Shown here: one piece after another, positions 50,406 through 59,453 of the stretch | Layout of the letters: every line of letters starts with the position of its first letter | Position numbering within the stretch: position 1 is the first letter of the stretch | Assembly: GCA_913030825.1 (NCBI GenBank) | Contig: CAJWCU010000005.1 | Span: 124,001-188,000 of the forward strand | Length of the DNA: 64,000 nt | Source: an uncultured Rhodospirillaceae bacterium | GTDB taxonomy: Bacteria > Pseudomonadota > Alphaproteobacteria > Rhodospirillales > Casp-alpha2 | Direction: 5' to 3' | Notes under the pieces: generated by a model | Databases searched by the model: none | Told to the model about the DNA's origin: nothing | The model's input: only the letters and a program-made list of their open reading frames with translations | Translations under genes and position numbers: made by a program

Positions 50406-53400
50406 ATGTCGATCCAAACCAAAATCATCGCCGTGTTGGTGTTCGTTCTGGGCGGCTTGTTGGCCGGCGACTTGCTGGTTCTCGATCGCGTCGTCCTGGA
50501 AGGATTCCGCGAGCTGGAACGCCAGGAAATCCGGCGCGAGATCGGCCGCACCATGGCCAGCGTCGACGACGAGGTGAAAGTCCTCGATCCCTTGGCGGAA
50601 AATTGGGCCCAATGGGAACCGCTGAACGATTTCGCCCGCTCCGGCAATGGCGATTTCGCCCGCCGTTTCATGACCGACAAGGATCTGATCGCGCAATCCC
50701 TCGACCTGATCATGGTCCTGGACCGCGACGGACGCGTCCTATTCCGGCGGTTACGCAACCGGGGCACAGGCTCCGAGGTCACCATTCCCGCACTCAACGG
50801 TCACATGTTCCCCCGCACGCATCCGTTGCTGGCCCATGCCAGGGGCATCGGCCATATTCGCGGCACCATCGCCACGGAAAGCGGCCCGATGATGATCGTC
50901 GCAACGGCGCTTCGCGGGAAAGCGGGCACCGAGCCGGCCGCCGGCACCGTGATCGTCGGGCGGCTGCTGGACAAAACGACGGTCTCCCGTATTTCGGGTC
51001 AGATGAACAACGCGCTGGAATTGACGCCGATCACACGGGACCTGTCCGCCGGGCAACGCCAGCGGGTCGATCGTATCCTGGCCCTCAACGAACCTGAAAT
51101 CGAACAGAACACAAATGGTGCCTGGACCGCGCATTTGGTGCAGCGCGACTTGTTCGGATTTCCGGCCGCTCTCTATTCGATCAGCGCATGGTCATCCGTC
51201 CACGGCCTGGGCGAAAACACGGTGCGGACGGCCGGGATCATGGCGGTCCTTGCCTCAATCGTGGTTCTAGGCGTGATCCTGTATCTCATGCGCCGGCTGA
51301 TTGTCCGCCCCTTCGCCGACATGAAGCGCGACCTGCTCGATATTCGGGCGTCGGGCGACCTGTCCCGCACCCTGAATGTTCGGGGCTCGGATGAATTCGG
51401 TCTGTTGGGCCGTGAAATCAACGACCTGATTACCGAACGGTCGGAATTCGAACAGGCACTGGAGCGCCACCAGGAGGAATTGGAACAACGGGTCGCGGAG
51501 CGGACCTATGAATTGCAGAAGGAAATCGCCGACAAAGAGGCGGCGCAGGAACATCTGCGGTTCAGCGAATTTTCCCTGTCGCACTCTGGCGAAGGTCTGT
51601 TCTGGCTACGCCGCGACCAACGCATTCTATATGCCAACGAGGCGACCTGCCGTCAGCTGGGCTACACCCAGAAAGAGCTCCTCAACATGGCCTATCCGGA
51701 TTTCAGCGACGGGCCACCGCCGGAGACGGATTGGGATACTTTTTGGGAGGGTCTCAAGAACGGCGGGCAGACCCGGTTCGAAACCCGCCACCGGTGCAAG
51801 GACGGCAGTGTCGTGCCGGTCGAGGTCCGCGCCAACGTCATGGAGTACGCCGGTGAAGAATTCCTGTTCGCCTTCGTGCAGGACATTTCCCGCCGCCTCG
51901 CCCGCGAACAGGCCCTGATCGAGAGCGAACGGCGGTTCCGTACTCTGACCGAGGAGGCCAACCAGGGCATCGTCGTCCATCGCGGCTTCCATCCGCTTTA
52001 CGTCAACCCTGCGTTTCTCCGGATTTTCGGCTACGACAGTCACAACGAATTCCTTCAGCAAGGAAGCCTGGAAGCCACTCTAGCGCCGGAGGAAATCGCC
52101 CGTATCCGCGGCTACGACCTGACCCGCATTCAGGGCGGCGACGCGCCCAGCGACTATATTTATCGGGGCCTGAAGAACGACGGCACCGAGATCTGGCTGA
52201 ACAACCGGTCGTTCCTGATCGAATGGGGCGACGGCCCCGCCGTCTGCATGGTTCTGTTCGACGTCACCGAGAGCCGCATCGCGACGCAGCAGCTCTATAT
52301 GCTGGAATCGGCGATGGCCGAGGTCTACGACCCGTTCTTCGCCTTCGGCCGCGACGGCCGGTTCATTTATGTAAACGAAGCCGCCTGCCGAAACTTGGGG
52401 TATTCGCGTACGGAACTGCTCAACATGCGCGTCATCGACATCAATCCGTCGCGCGAGACGATCTGGGACGAACGCTGGGCCTATATGAAAGAGCACGGCC
52501 ACCGCGTCTCGATCAGCGAACATCGCCGCAAGGACGGCACCACCTTCCCTGTCGAACTCATCGCGACCTTCCTCGATTACGAAGGCAAGGAATACGTCTT
52601 TTCCTTTGCCCGTGACATCAGCGAGCGCCAAGAAGCGGAAAACAAGCTGCGCCGGGCCCACGACGAATTGGAAAAGCGGGTCGAGGAACGAACCCTGGAA
52701 CTGACCCGCGAGGTCGAGGAACGCCGCCGCGCCGAAGCCGCCGTGCAACGCAGCGAGACCCGCCTGCGGGCCGCCCTGGACAGCCTGCAGGAGGGCTTTG
52801 CCCTATTCGACGCGGACGACCGCCTGGTCCTGATGAACGACCGATATGCCGACACCCACCCCGGGGCCGAGGACATCCTGGCCGAGGGCGGCACCTTCGA
52901 AGATATCCTTCGCTCCAGCATGGCCCAAGGCGTGATCGCCGAGGCCCGGGGAAGGGAAGAGGAATTCCTCGCCGACCGCCTGATCGCCCACAAAAACCCA
53001 GGGCCGCCGATCATCCGAGAATTCACGGACGGGCGCTGGTACTTGCTGCAGGAAAACCGGACCTCGGACGGCGGGATCAGCACCACGGCGACCGATATTT
53101 CCGCGTTGAAACGTATCGAAGGCGACCTGAAGCAAAAGACCGACCTGTTCGATACCGCCGTGCGGGCCATGAACAATGGGATCGTGGTGCTTGACCGGGA
53201 TCTCCGCTACGTCACCTTCAACGATCACTTCATCGAACTGTTTCAGTTGCCGCCCGACCTCGTTCGCGAAGGACTGCCGCTTGCCGACACGATCCGTTTT
53301 CAGGCGGAACGTGGTGAATACGGCGACCTGCCCGGCACGATCGACGAGTTCGTCGATGCCCATGTGGCCGGGATTCGCGAACAAGGAAACACCGTGCTGC

Positions 53401-55562
53401 GCCGTCGGTTGAAAAGCGGGCAAACGGTGGAGACACGGCGCGGCTGGCTGCCCGACGGCGGCCTGGTCAGCATCCATGTCGACATTTCGGAAAGCGTGCG
53501 GCTGGAGGAACGCCTGCGCGAGGCGCGCGACACCGCCGAACAGGCAAACCAGGCGAAATCCGTGTTCCTCGCCAATATGAGCCATGAAATCCGCACCCCC
53601 ATGAACGGCATTCTGGGCGTCGCCGAAATGCTCCACGACACGTCGCTCAGCGGGACCCAACGCGGCATGCTCGGAATTATCCAGGATTCATGCCGCACTC
53701 TGATGGGCATTATCGACGACATCCTGGATTTCTCGAAGATCGAGGCCGGGCGCCTGGATCTGGACCTGGAGCCGTTCCGGCTGAGCGACCTCGTAGAAGG
53801 CGTGGCCGATCTGATGGCCGCCCGCGCGGAGGAGAAGCGAAATCGCCTGAACGTTTTCATCGACCCCGCGATCCCGGACGAACTGATCGGCGACCCCACC
53901 CGGGTTCGCCAGATTCTTCTCAATCTGGTCGGCAACGCGGTCAAATTCACCGATAACGGGCGGATCGAGATCGAGGTCTTGCGCGATCGCGGGCCCGCCG
54001 ATGCGGATCGCGATGACGGCGCCGAAAGCTACCTGTTCCGCGTCCAGGATACCGGCGTCGGTATTCCGGCGGAGAACACGGAAAAGCTGTTCGAACCGTT
54101 CGAACAGGGCGATACGTCGACCATGCGGCGGTTCGGCGGCACGGGCTTGGGGCTTTCCATCAGCAAGGCCCTGGTCGACATGCTGGGCGGTGAAATCGGC
54201 GCCGAAAGCCGCAAGGGCAAAGGATCGACGTTCTGGTTCCGCATCGCCATGGCATCCGGTCACGACCCGGTCGGCACCATAGGGCGCCCCTTTGCCGGCA
54301 AAAAGATCGGCGTCCTGGCCGGCGATCAAACGACGGCGGAGATCATTGAGACCTATCTGCGGCATCTGGGCGGCGAGACGGAGGTCATCCACAGCCTCCG
54401 GGCCCTTAATCGGATCGTGACCGAAACCGGCGACCTGGATGGGCAATTCGACTTATTGATTCTCGACAACGACCGAGCCCCCGACGGGGTCCCCCGTTTT
54501 TTGGCAAACCGGGAAAAAGCGCGGGACCCCATCGCGCACCGTACCGTCGTGCTGATGCCGCGCGCCGATATCCTGACCGCTTCCGGCGAGCACCTCGGCG
54601 GCCGGAACTTGCTGGTCCCGAAACCGGTCCAGCGATCGATGATCTGGAACGCCGCCGCAAGGGCGCTGGGCACAAGCCTGCCGGGCCTCGATACGCCGGT
54701 CCGCATGGCAGCTGAAACGGCCGCCTTGCCGCTTTACCGGACACCCGATTTGGAAACGGCCCGCAAGGACGGCACCCTGATCCTGTTCGCCGAGGACAAC
54801 CCGGTAAACTGCAAGGTCATCTGCATGATGCTGGAACGCCTGGGGGTCGCCGTCGAAACGGCGACCGACGGCGCCGATGCCTGGAGCCGTCTACGACGGC
54901 AGAACTATGGGATGGTGATCACCGATTGCCACATGCCGGAAATGGACGGCTATGAATTGGCAGAGAAGGTTCGGCATCTGGAACGCACGGAGAACCGCCC
55001 GCACCTGCCGATCGTGGCATTGACCGCGGATGCTCTGATCGGCACCAAGGAGCGCTGCCGCGCCGCCGGGATGGACGACTACATCGCCAAACCGGTGGAC
55101 CGCACCGGGCTCAACGAGATTATCCAACGGTGGCTGCCTCAGGCGGCCGGCGCACGGCGCCCGCTCGACGGCGACGACCGGGCAATCCCAGCCGACAATG
55201 GGCGGAAATCCGACGACGCAGTCCTCGACCTGCGCTATATCAACGACGCCGTCGGCGGCGATGAAAGCATGGTCGCCCCCCTGCTGCAGGACTATCTGCG
55301 AAATGCCCGGCGCCTGGTTGACGATCTATTGGATGCCTTCGCCGCGCAGGATTACCTGCGCGCCCGCGAGGCCGCCCATGCCGCCAAGGGCACCTCGCGC
55401 CTTGCCGGGGCCGTGCGCTTCGCCAATCTGTGCGAAGAAATTGAGATGCACCTGAATTCCGGCGACATCGGTCGCGCCGAAGAAATATCCCGCCGGACAG
55501 AGCCGGAACTGGCGGTCGTCTCGCAGGCCGTTGCCGGACACGACCGTCGCTCGCTGTCTTGA
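50406..55562 (+). CDS. Hybrid sensor histidine kinase: CHASE4-like sensor, HAMP, five PAS-like regions, HisKA, HATPase, degenerate REC, REC, Hpt
   Basis: NWAQWEPLNDF (CHASE4-like); FLANMSHEIRTPMNGILGVAEM; RQILLNLVGNAVKFT; ILFAEDNPVNCKVICMMLERLG...VITDCHMPEMDGYEL; AAHAAKGTSRLAGA (Hpt). Track ORF begins 50343; ATG at 50406 precedes the TM segment. Confidence 0.92.
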   Translation: MSIQTKIIAVLVFVLGGLLAGDLLVLDRVVLEGFRELERQEIRREIGRTMASVDDEVKVLDPLAENWAQWEPLNDFARSGNGDFARRFMTDKDLIAQSLDLIMVLDRDGRVLFRRLRNRGTGSEVTIPALNGHMFPRTHPLLAHARGIGHIRGTIATESGPMMIVATALRGKAGTEPAAGTVIVGRLLDKTTVSRISGQMNNALELTPITRDLSAGQRQRVDRILALNEPEIEQNTNGAWTAHLVQRDLFGFPAALYSISAWSSVHGLGENTVRTAGIMAVLASIVVLGVILYLMRRLIVRPFADMKRDLLDIRASGDLSRTLNVRGSDEFGLLGREINDLITERSEFEQALERHQEELEQRVAERTYELQKEIADKEAAQEHLRFSEFSLSHSGEGLFWLRRDQRILYANEATCRQLGYTQKELLNMAYPDFSDGPPPETDWDTFWEGLKNGGQTRFETRHRCKDGSVVPVEVRANVMEYAGEEFLFAFVQDISRRLAREQALIESERRFRTLTEEANQGIVVHRGFHPLYVNPAFLRIFGYDSHNEFLQQGSLEATLAPEEIARIRGYDLTRIQGGDAPSDYIYRGLKNDGTEIWLNNRSFLIEWGDGPAVCMVLFDVTESRIATQQLYMLESAMAEVYDPFFAFGRDGRFIYVNEAACRNLGYSRTELLNMRVIDINPSRETIWDERWAYMKEHGHRVSISEHRRKDGTTFPVELIATFLDYEGKEYVFSFARDISERQEAENKLRRAHDELEKRVEERTLELTREVEERRRAEAAVQRSETRLRAALDSLQEGFALFDADDRLVLMNDRYADTHPGAEDILAEGGTFEDILRSSMAQGVIAEARGREEEFLADRLIAHKNPGPPIIREFTDGRWYLLQENRTSDGGISTTATDISALKRIEGDLKQKTDLFDTAVRAMNNGIVVLDRDLRYVTFNDHFIELFQLPPDLVREGLPLADTIRFQAERGEYGDLPGTIDEFVDAHVAGIREQGNTVLRRRLKSGQTVETRRGWLPDGGLVSIHVDISESVRLEERLREARDTAEQANQAKSVFLANMSHEIRTPMNGILGVAEMLHDTSLSGTQRGMLGIIQDSCRTLMGIIDDILDFSKIEAGRLDLDLEPFRLSDLVEGVADLMAARAEEKRNRLNVFIDPAIPDELIGDPTRVRQILLNLVGNAVKFTDNGRIEIEVLRDRGPADADRDDGAESYLFRVQDTGVGIPAENTEKLFEPFEQGDTSTMRRFGGTGLGLSISKALVDMLGGEIGAESRKGKGSTFWFRIAMASGHDPVGTIGRPFAGKKIGVLAGDQTTAEIIETYLRHLGGETEVIHSLRALNRIVTETGDLDGQFDLLILDNDRAPDGVPRFLANREKARDPIAHRTVVLMPRADILTASGEHLGGRNLLVPKPVQRSMIWNAAARALGTSLPGLDTPVRMAAETAALPLYRTPDLETARKDGTLILFAEDNPVNCKVICMMLERLGVAVETATDGADAWSRLRRQNYGMVITDCHMPEMDGYELAEKVRHLERTENRPHLPIVALTADALIGTKERCRAAGMDDYIAKPVDRTGLNEIIQRWLPQAAGARRPLDGDDRAIPADNGRKSDDAVLDLRYINDAVGGDESMVAPLLQDYLRNARRLVDDLLDAFAAQDYLRAREAAHAAKGTSRLAGAVRFANLCEEIEMHLNSGDIGRAEEISRRTEPELAVVSQAVAGHDRRSLS

Positions 55563-55725
55563 CTTGGTTTTCGACCGGACACCGGCCTGAACCCTAATGT
55601 GTGCAAGGCACAATCGGCGTTGCGCCGGGCGCAGGCCGTGGTACCATTAATGAGAGAATGGCCATGGAAACGGCCCTGTTGGCCCCCCGCCACAAGGTCC
55701 GGAAAACGCCTAGAAGAGGTGACTT

Positions 55726-56130
55726 TTGACCGACCCGACCTACGCCGAAAAAACGGCATTGATCATCGACGATCAGGAATTCGTCCTGAACATCGTCTGC
55801 AAGATGCTGGAACAAATCGGTTTCGGCACGATCAGGACCGCCGCCGACGGACAAAGCGGCCTCGAGGCCGTGGCGGCAAGCCGACCTGCCATTGTTCTAT
55901 GCGATATTGAAATGCGGCCGATGGACGGCCTGACGTTTCTCAAGGAACTGCGCGATTCAAGTGATCCGTCGGTCCGCGACACGCCGGTCATCTTTCTGAC
56001 CAGCCACGGCCGCCACGAACTGGTATCTCAGGCCCGCGCGTTGGGGGCGGACGGTTTCGTCACCAAACCGGCGACTGTGACCATGCTGCGCGAACGCATC
56101 GAACAGTCCTTCGACAGCCGCGCCGCCTGA
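55726..56130 (+). CDS. Single-domain (CheY-like) response regulator
   Basis: TALIIDDQEFVLNIVCKMLEQIGF, IVLCDIEMRPMDGLTFLKEL, VIFLTSHGRHELVSQARALGADGFVTKPAT. Confidence 0.92.
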   Translation: MTDPTYAEKTALIIDDQEFVLNIVCKMLEQIGFGTIRTAADGQSGLEAVAASRPAIVLCDIEMRPMDGLTFLKELRDSSDPSVRDTPVIFLTSHGRHELVSQARALGADGFVTKPATVTMLRERIEQSFDSRAA

Positions 56131-56177
56131 CGGCGGGCGCGGCTTTCTTCGAATTTCCGTAGACCCGATCCTGACGA

Positions 56178-57128
56178 TCAGGTCCGGGCGACCAGGTGGC
56201 CCGGCGAGACCTCGTCGTAGGTGACAAGCTCCGGCGTGTAGCCTAGCGGCTTCACCGGGCTCGGGATTTCGTCGACCATCAGCTTGCGTTCCTTGCGCCG
56301 CAGGTTCGGATCGGCCACCGGCACGGCGGCCAACAGCTTTTTCGTATAGGGATGGGTCGGATTTTCGAAAATGTCCTCGCGGCTGCCGATCTCGACGATC
56401 TGGCCCAGGAACATAACGGCGACCCGGTGGCTGATGCGTTCGACCACGGCCATGTCGTGACTGATGAACAGATAGGACAGACCAAGCTCCGATTGCAGGT
56501 CCATCAGCAGGTTGATGACCTGGGCCTTGATGGTCACGTCGAGGGCCGAGACGGCCTCGTCGCAGATGATCAATTTCGGGTCCATGGCGAGGGCCCGGGC
56601 GATGGAAACGCGCTGGCGCTGGCCGCCCGAGAATTCATGGGGATAGCGGGTCGCGAAATCGACCGGCAGGTTGACCTTGCGCAACAGGTCCCCGACCCGG
56701 GCGTCGATGCCGTCCCTGGGCACCAGGTTGTGGACTTTCAAAGGCTCGGCCAGGATATCGCGCACGGACATGCGCGGATTGAGCGACGAATACGGATCCT
56801 GGAAGATCATCTGGACCTTGGTATAGAAATCACGTCGGTCGCCGCCCCTGTGGGACGCCATGTCCTGGCCCTGGAAGGTCACGTTGCCCGAAGTCGCGGC
56901 CTCCAGGCCGACGATGGTGCGCCCGGTCGTCGTCTTGCCGCAGCCGCTTTCGCCGACGATGCTCAGCGTCTCGCCGGCGCGGACCTTGAACGACACGCCC
57001 TCGACCGCGTGCACACGGGCCAGGGTCCGGCGCAGCAGGCCTTCCTTGATATCGAAATAGGTCGTCAGGTTGTCGACTTCCAACAGGTAGTCGGGATTGG
57101 ACATCTCGTTCATTTCGGTTCCACCCAA
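56178..57128 (-). CDS. Dipeptide/oligopeptide ABC transporter ATP-binding protein (DppF/OppF type)
   Basis: VGESGCGKTTTGRTIVGLE, MIFQDPYSSLNPRMSVRDI, FSGGQRQRVSIARAL, HPYTKKLLAAVPVADP. Confidence 0.93.
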   Translation of the reverse strand: MGGTEMNEMSNPDYLLEVDNLTTYFDIKEGLLRRTLARVHAVEGVSFKVRAGETLSIVGESGCGKTTTGRTIVGLEAATSGNVTFQGQDMASHRGGDRRDFYTKVQMIFQDPYSSLNPRMSVRDILAEPLKVHNLVPRDGIDARVGDLLRKVNLPVDFATRYPHEFSGGQRQRVSIARALAMDPKLIICDEAVSALDVTIKAQVINLLMDLQSELGLSYLFISHDMAVVERISHRVAVMFLGQIVEIGSREDIFENPTHPYTKKLLAAVPVADPNLRRKERKLMVDEIPSPVKPLGYTPELVTYDEVSPGHLVART

Positions 57129-57161
57129 TTCATTTTTTGGTTTGAGGTCGTGGCCGGCGGC

Positions 57162-58019
57162 TCAGGCGACGGCGGGGAATTTTTCCGGTGCGGCCTTGCC
57201 CGTCATGCTGCCGATGCGCGGCACGGCGTTGATCAGCTTCTTCGTGTAGGGGTGCTGCGGATCGTGGAAGATCTGATCGACCGGGCCCTGTTCGACGATT
57301 TCGCCGTGGTACATGACGACCACCCGGTCGGCCATTTCGGCGATCACCGCCATGTCGTGGGTGATGAACATGACCGACATGCCGAACTCTTCCTGCAGAT
57401 CCTTGATGAGGTCGAGAATCTGCGCCTGGATCGTCACGTCCAGGGCCGTCGTCGGCTCGTCGGCGATCAGCAGGGCCGGCTCGCAGGCCAGCGCCATGGC
57501 GATCATCACCCGCTGGCGCATGCCGCCGGACAAATGGTGGGGGTATTGGTTCAGCTTGCCCCGGGGATCCGGAATGCGAACCCGGTTGAGCAGGCCGACG
57601 ATCTTTTCCTCCGCCGCTTCGGGCTCCATGTTCTGATGCTGGAACAGGGGTTCGGTCAGCTGCGTGCGGATGCTGAGCACCGGGTTCAGACAGGTCATCG
57701 GCTCCTGGAAGATCATCGAGATTTCCTTGCCCCGAATGTCCTGCACCACGGAACTTTCCGCCTGGGACAGGTCGATGCGGCCATGATCCCGGCTGTTGAA
57801 ATGAATATGTCCTTGGGGGATGTAGGCGCCCATCATTTCGTTCAGACGCAACAGCGACATCGCCGTGACCGATTTACCGGAGCCGGACTCGCCGACCACA
57901 CCGACGGTCTCGCCGGGCATGATGTTGTAGGACACCCCACGGACGGCTTGGACATGCTCGCCGCTGGTGGGAAAGGTCACATGAAGATTGTCGAACTCGA
58001 CCAGGGGCGTTTCGGCCAT
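57162..58019 (-). CDS. Dipeptide/oligopeptide ABC transporter ATP-binding protein (DppD/OppD type)
   Basis: VGESGSGKSVTAMSLLRL, MIFQEPMTCLNPVLSI, LSGGMRQRVMIAMALACEPALLIADEPTTALDVT. ATG at 58019. Confidence 0.93.
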   Translation of the reverse strand: MAETPLVEFDNLHVTFPTSGEHVQAVRGVSYNIMPGETVGVVGESGSGKSVTAMSLLRLNEMMGAYIPQGHIHFNSRDHGRIDLSQAESSVVQDIRGKEISMIFQEPMTCLNPVLSIRTQLTEPLFQHQNMEPEAAEEKIVGLLNRVRIPDPRGKLNQYPHHLSGGMRQRVMIAMALACEPALLIADEPTTALDVTIQAQILDLIKDLQEEFGMSVMFITHDMAVIAEMADRVVVMYHGEIVEQGPVDQIFHDPQHPYTKKLINAVPRIGSMTGKAAPEKFPAVA

Positions 58020-58057
58020 TGTCTGCCTCGTTTTTTCGGTTGTTGTATACTTGGATG

Positions 58058-58627
58058 TCAGTGGATGGATCGCGATGCGGCCCCAGCCGCCCAGAGCACG
58101 CCGGGCGGCGCGAACCGCGTTCCCGTCGGGATCTTGGAGCCACCGCCGCCGCGCACCTTGTCCGAGCCTAAGCCCAGGAAATGGGCGTGGACCCATTTGC
58201 TCGCCCGGAAATCGATCTCCAGGTCGTCCAGCACCTCGGAGACCTCGGTGAGCAGCGCCCGGCCATGGGCGATCTGGGTATTCGGGAACCACCAAGCGAG
58301 GATCTCATGCACCGTGTTGCGGTTGCCGGCCCGCCATTCGCCGATGACGTAGATCGTCTGCAACTCGAACAGGGTCAGCCCCTTGGTCGCCGGCGGGTTG
58401 AAACGGACGATGAACGGGTCCGTCTGCCACAAAAGGTCGAGGAACGCACCGACGGCCTCGCCAAGAGCCTCGGGTAAACTGTGAGGTCCGGCTCCCGCCG
58501 AACCGCCCCGCCCTGTCCGACCGGAACGGCTGCTTTCGGGAACGGCGCCTTGCCAATCCCGAATAGCCAGCAGGACCAAGGCCTCGCCGGCATTCAACAG
58601 GTTCTTCATCGGTTTCAGGTCGGTCAT
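58058..58627 (-). CDS. Conserved-looking hypothetical protein downstream of a Fur box
   Basis: 189 aa ORF LLNAGEALVLLAIRDWQGAVPE...LTLFELQTIYVIGEWRAGNRNTVHEILAWWF; coding side inferred from Fur box and context. Confidence 0.6.
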   Translation of the reverse strand: MTDLKPMKNLLNAGEALVLLAIRDWQGAVPESSRSGRTGRGGSAGAGPHSLPEALGEAVGAFLDLLWQTDPFIVRFNPPATKGLTLFELQTIYVIGEWRAGNRNTVHEILAWWFPNTQIAHGRALLTEVSEVLDDLEIDFRASKWVHAHFLGLGSDKVRGGGGSKIPTGTRFAPPGVLWAAGAASRSIH

Positions 58628-58659
58628 AGATGCGTCTCCTCTGACGCCCTACATAATGT

Positions 58660-58678
58660 TAATGATAATCATTCGCAA
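58660..58678. promoter_or_regulatory. Fur box
   Basis: GTTAATGATAATCATTCGC matches GATAATGATAATCATTATC at 16 of 19 positions (hand count), 33 bp upstream of ATG at 58627. Confidence 0.82.
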
Positions 58679-58772
58679 TATTTTTCTCGTTGGAATTTTC
58701 GCATTTCTTCATCGAAAGGATCACCGCGCGGGGCCGGGCGTACATCGCGCAGGGAGAGGCCACGCGCCGGGT

Positions 58773-59453
58773 CTATGCCCCGCCCTTGCCCTCGGCGGCG
58801 GCGATCAGACCGCGAAACAGGTTCTGGTGACGATGATGGAAGATCAGAAATTCGGGGTGCCATTGCACGCCGATGAGAAAGTCTTCGCCCGGATGCTCGG
58901 TCGCCTGGATCACGCCGCCCCCGTCACGGGCCGCGACGATCAGGCCATCGCCCAGGCGGTCGACCGCCTGATGATGAAGACTGTTGACCTTGGCCTGCTC
59001 GCCGCCCATCAAACGGCGGAGCCGAGTGCCTTCCTTGATCGACACGCTCTTTCGGGCAAGAACCGTGCGCATGCGCGGCAGGTCCTGATACACGGTATAG
59101 ATATCCTGATGCAGGGTGCCGCCCAGGTGAATATTGATCATCTGCGAGCCCCGGCAGATCCCCATCACCGGCAGGTCCGCGTGCAGGGCTTGGTCCAAGG
59201 CTCCCTGTTCCATGGCGTCGCGGGCTTCGTCGATCCTGAGGTCGAGCGACAGTTCGCCGCCGTAGAGCCCCGCCCCGATATCGTCCCCGCCACCGATGAT
59301 CAACCCGTCCAGGCCATCGATATCCGTCTTGCCGTTGACGGACATGCGCACGGCCCTGCCGCCGGCCCGGGTCACCGCCAGCCAGTTGGCGAGCCAAGAC
59401 ATGGCCGCGCCCCTGTTGGATACGGTCACGCCGATGCGCGGTCTCTTTCTCAT
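58773..59453 (-). CDS. Class I glutamine amidotransferase / gamma-glutamyl hydrolase-like protein (peptidase C26)
   Basis: DLPVMGICRGSQMINIHLGGTLHQDI (nucleophile Cys), VNSLHHQAVDRLG, FLIGVQWHPEF. Confidence 0.92.
   Translation of the reverse strand: MRKRPRIGVTVSNRGAAMSWLANWLAVTRAGGRAVRMSVNGKTDIDGLDGLIIGGGDDIGAGLYGGELSLDLRIDEARDAMEQGALDQALHADLPVMGICRGSQMINIHLGGTLHQDIYTVYQDLPRMRTVLARKSVSIKEGTRLRRLMGGEQAKVNSLHHQAVDRLGDGLIVAARDGGGVIQATEHPGEDFLIGVQWHPEFLIFHHRHQNLFRGLIAAAEGKGGA

Noticed and set aside
56352-58352. 666-aa plus-strand ORF
   Set aside because: Antisense to the two Dpp/Opp ATPase genes.
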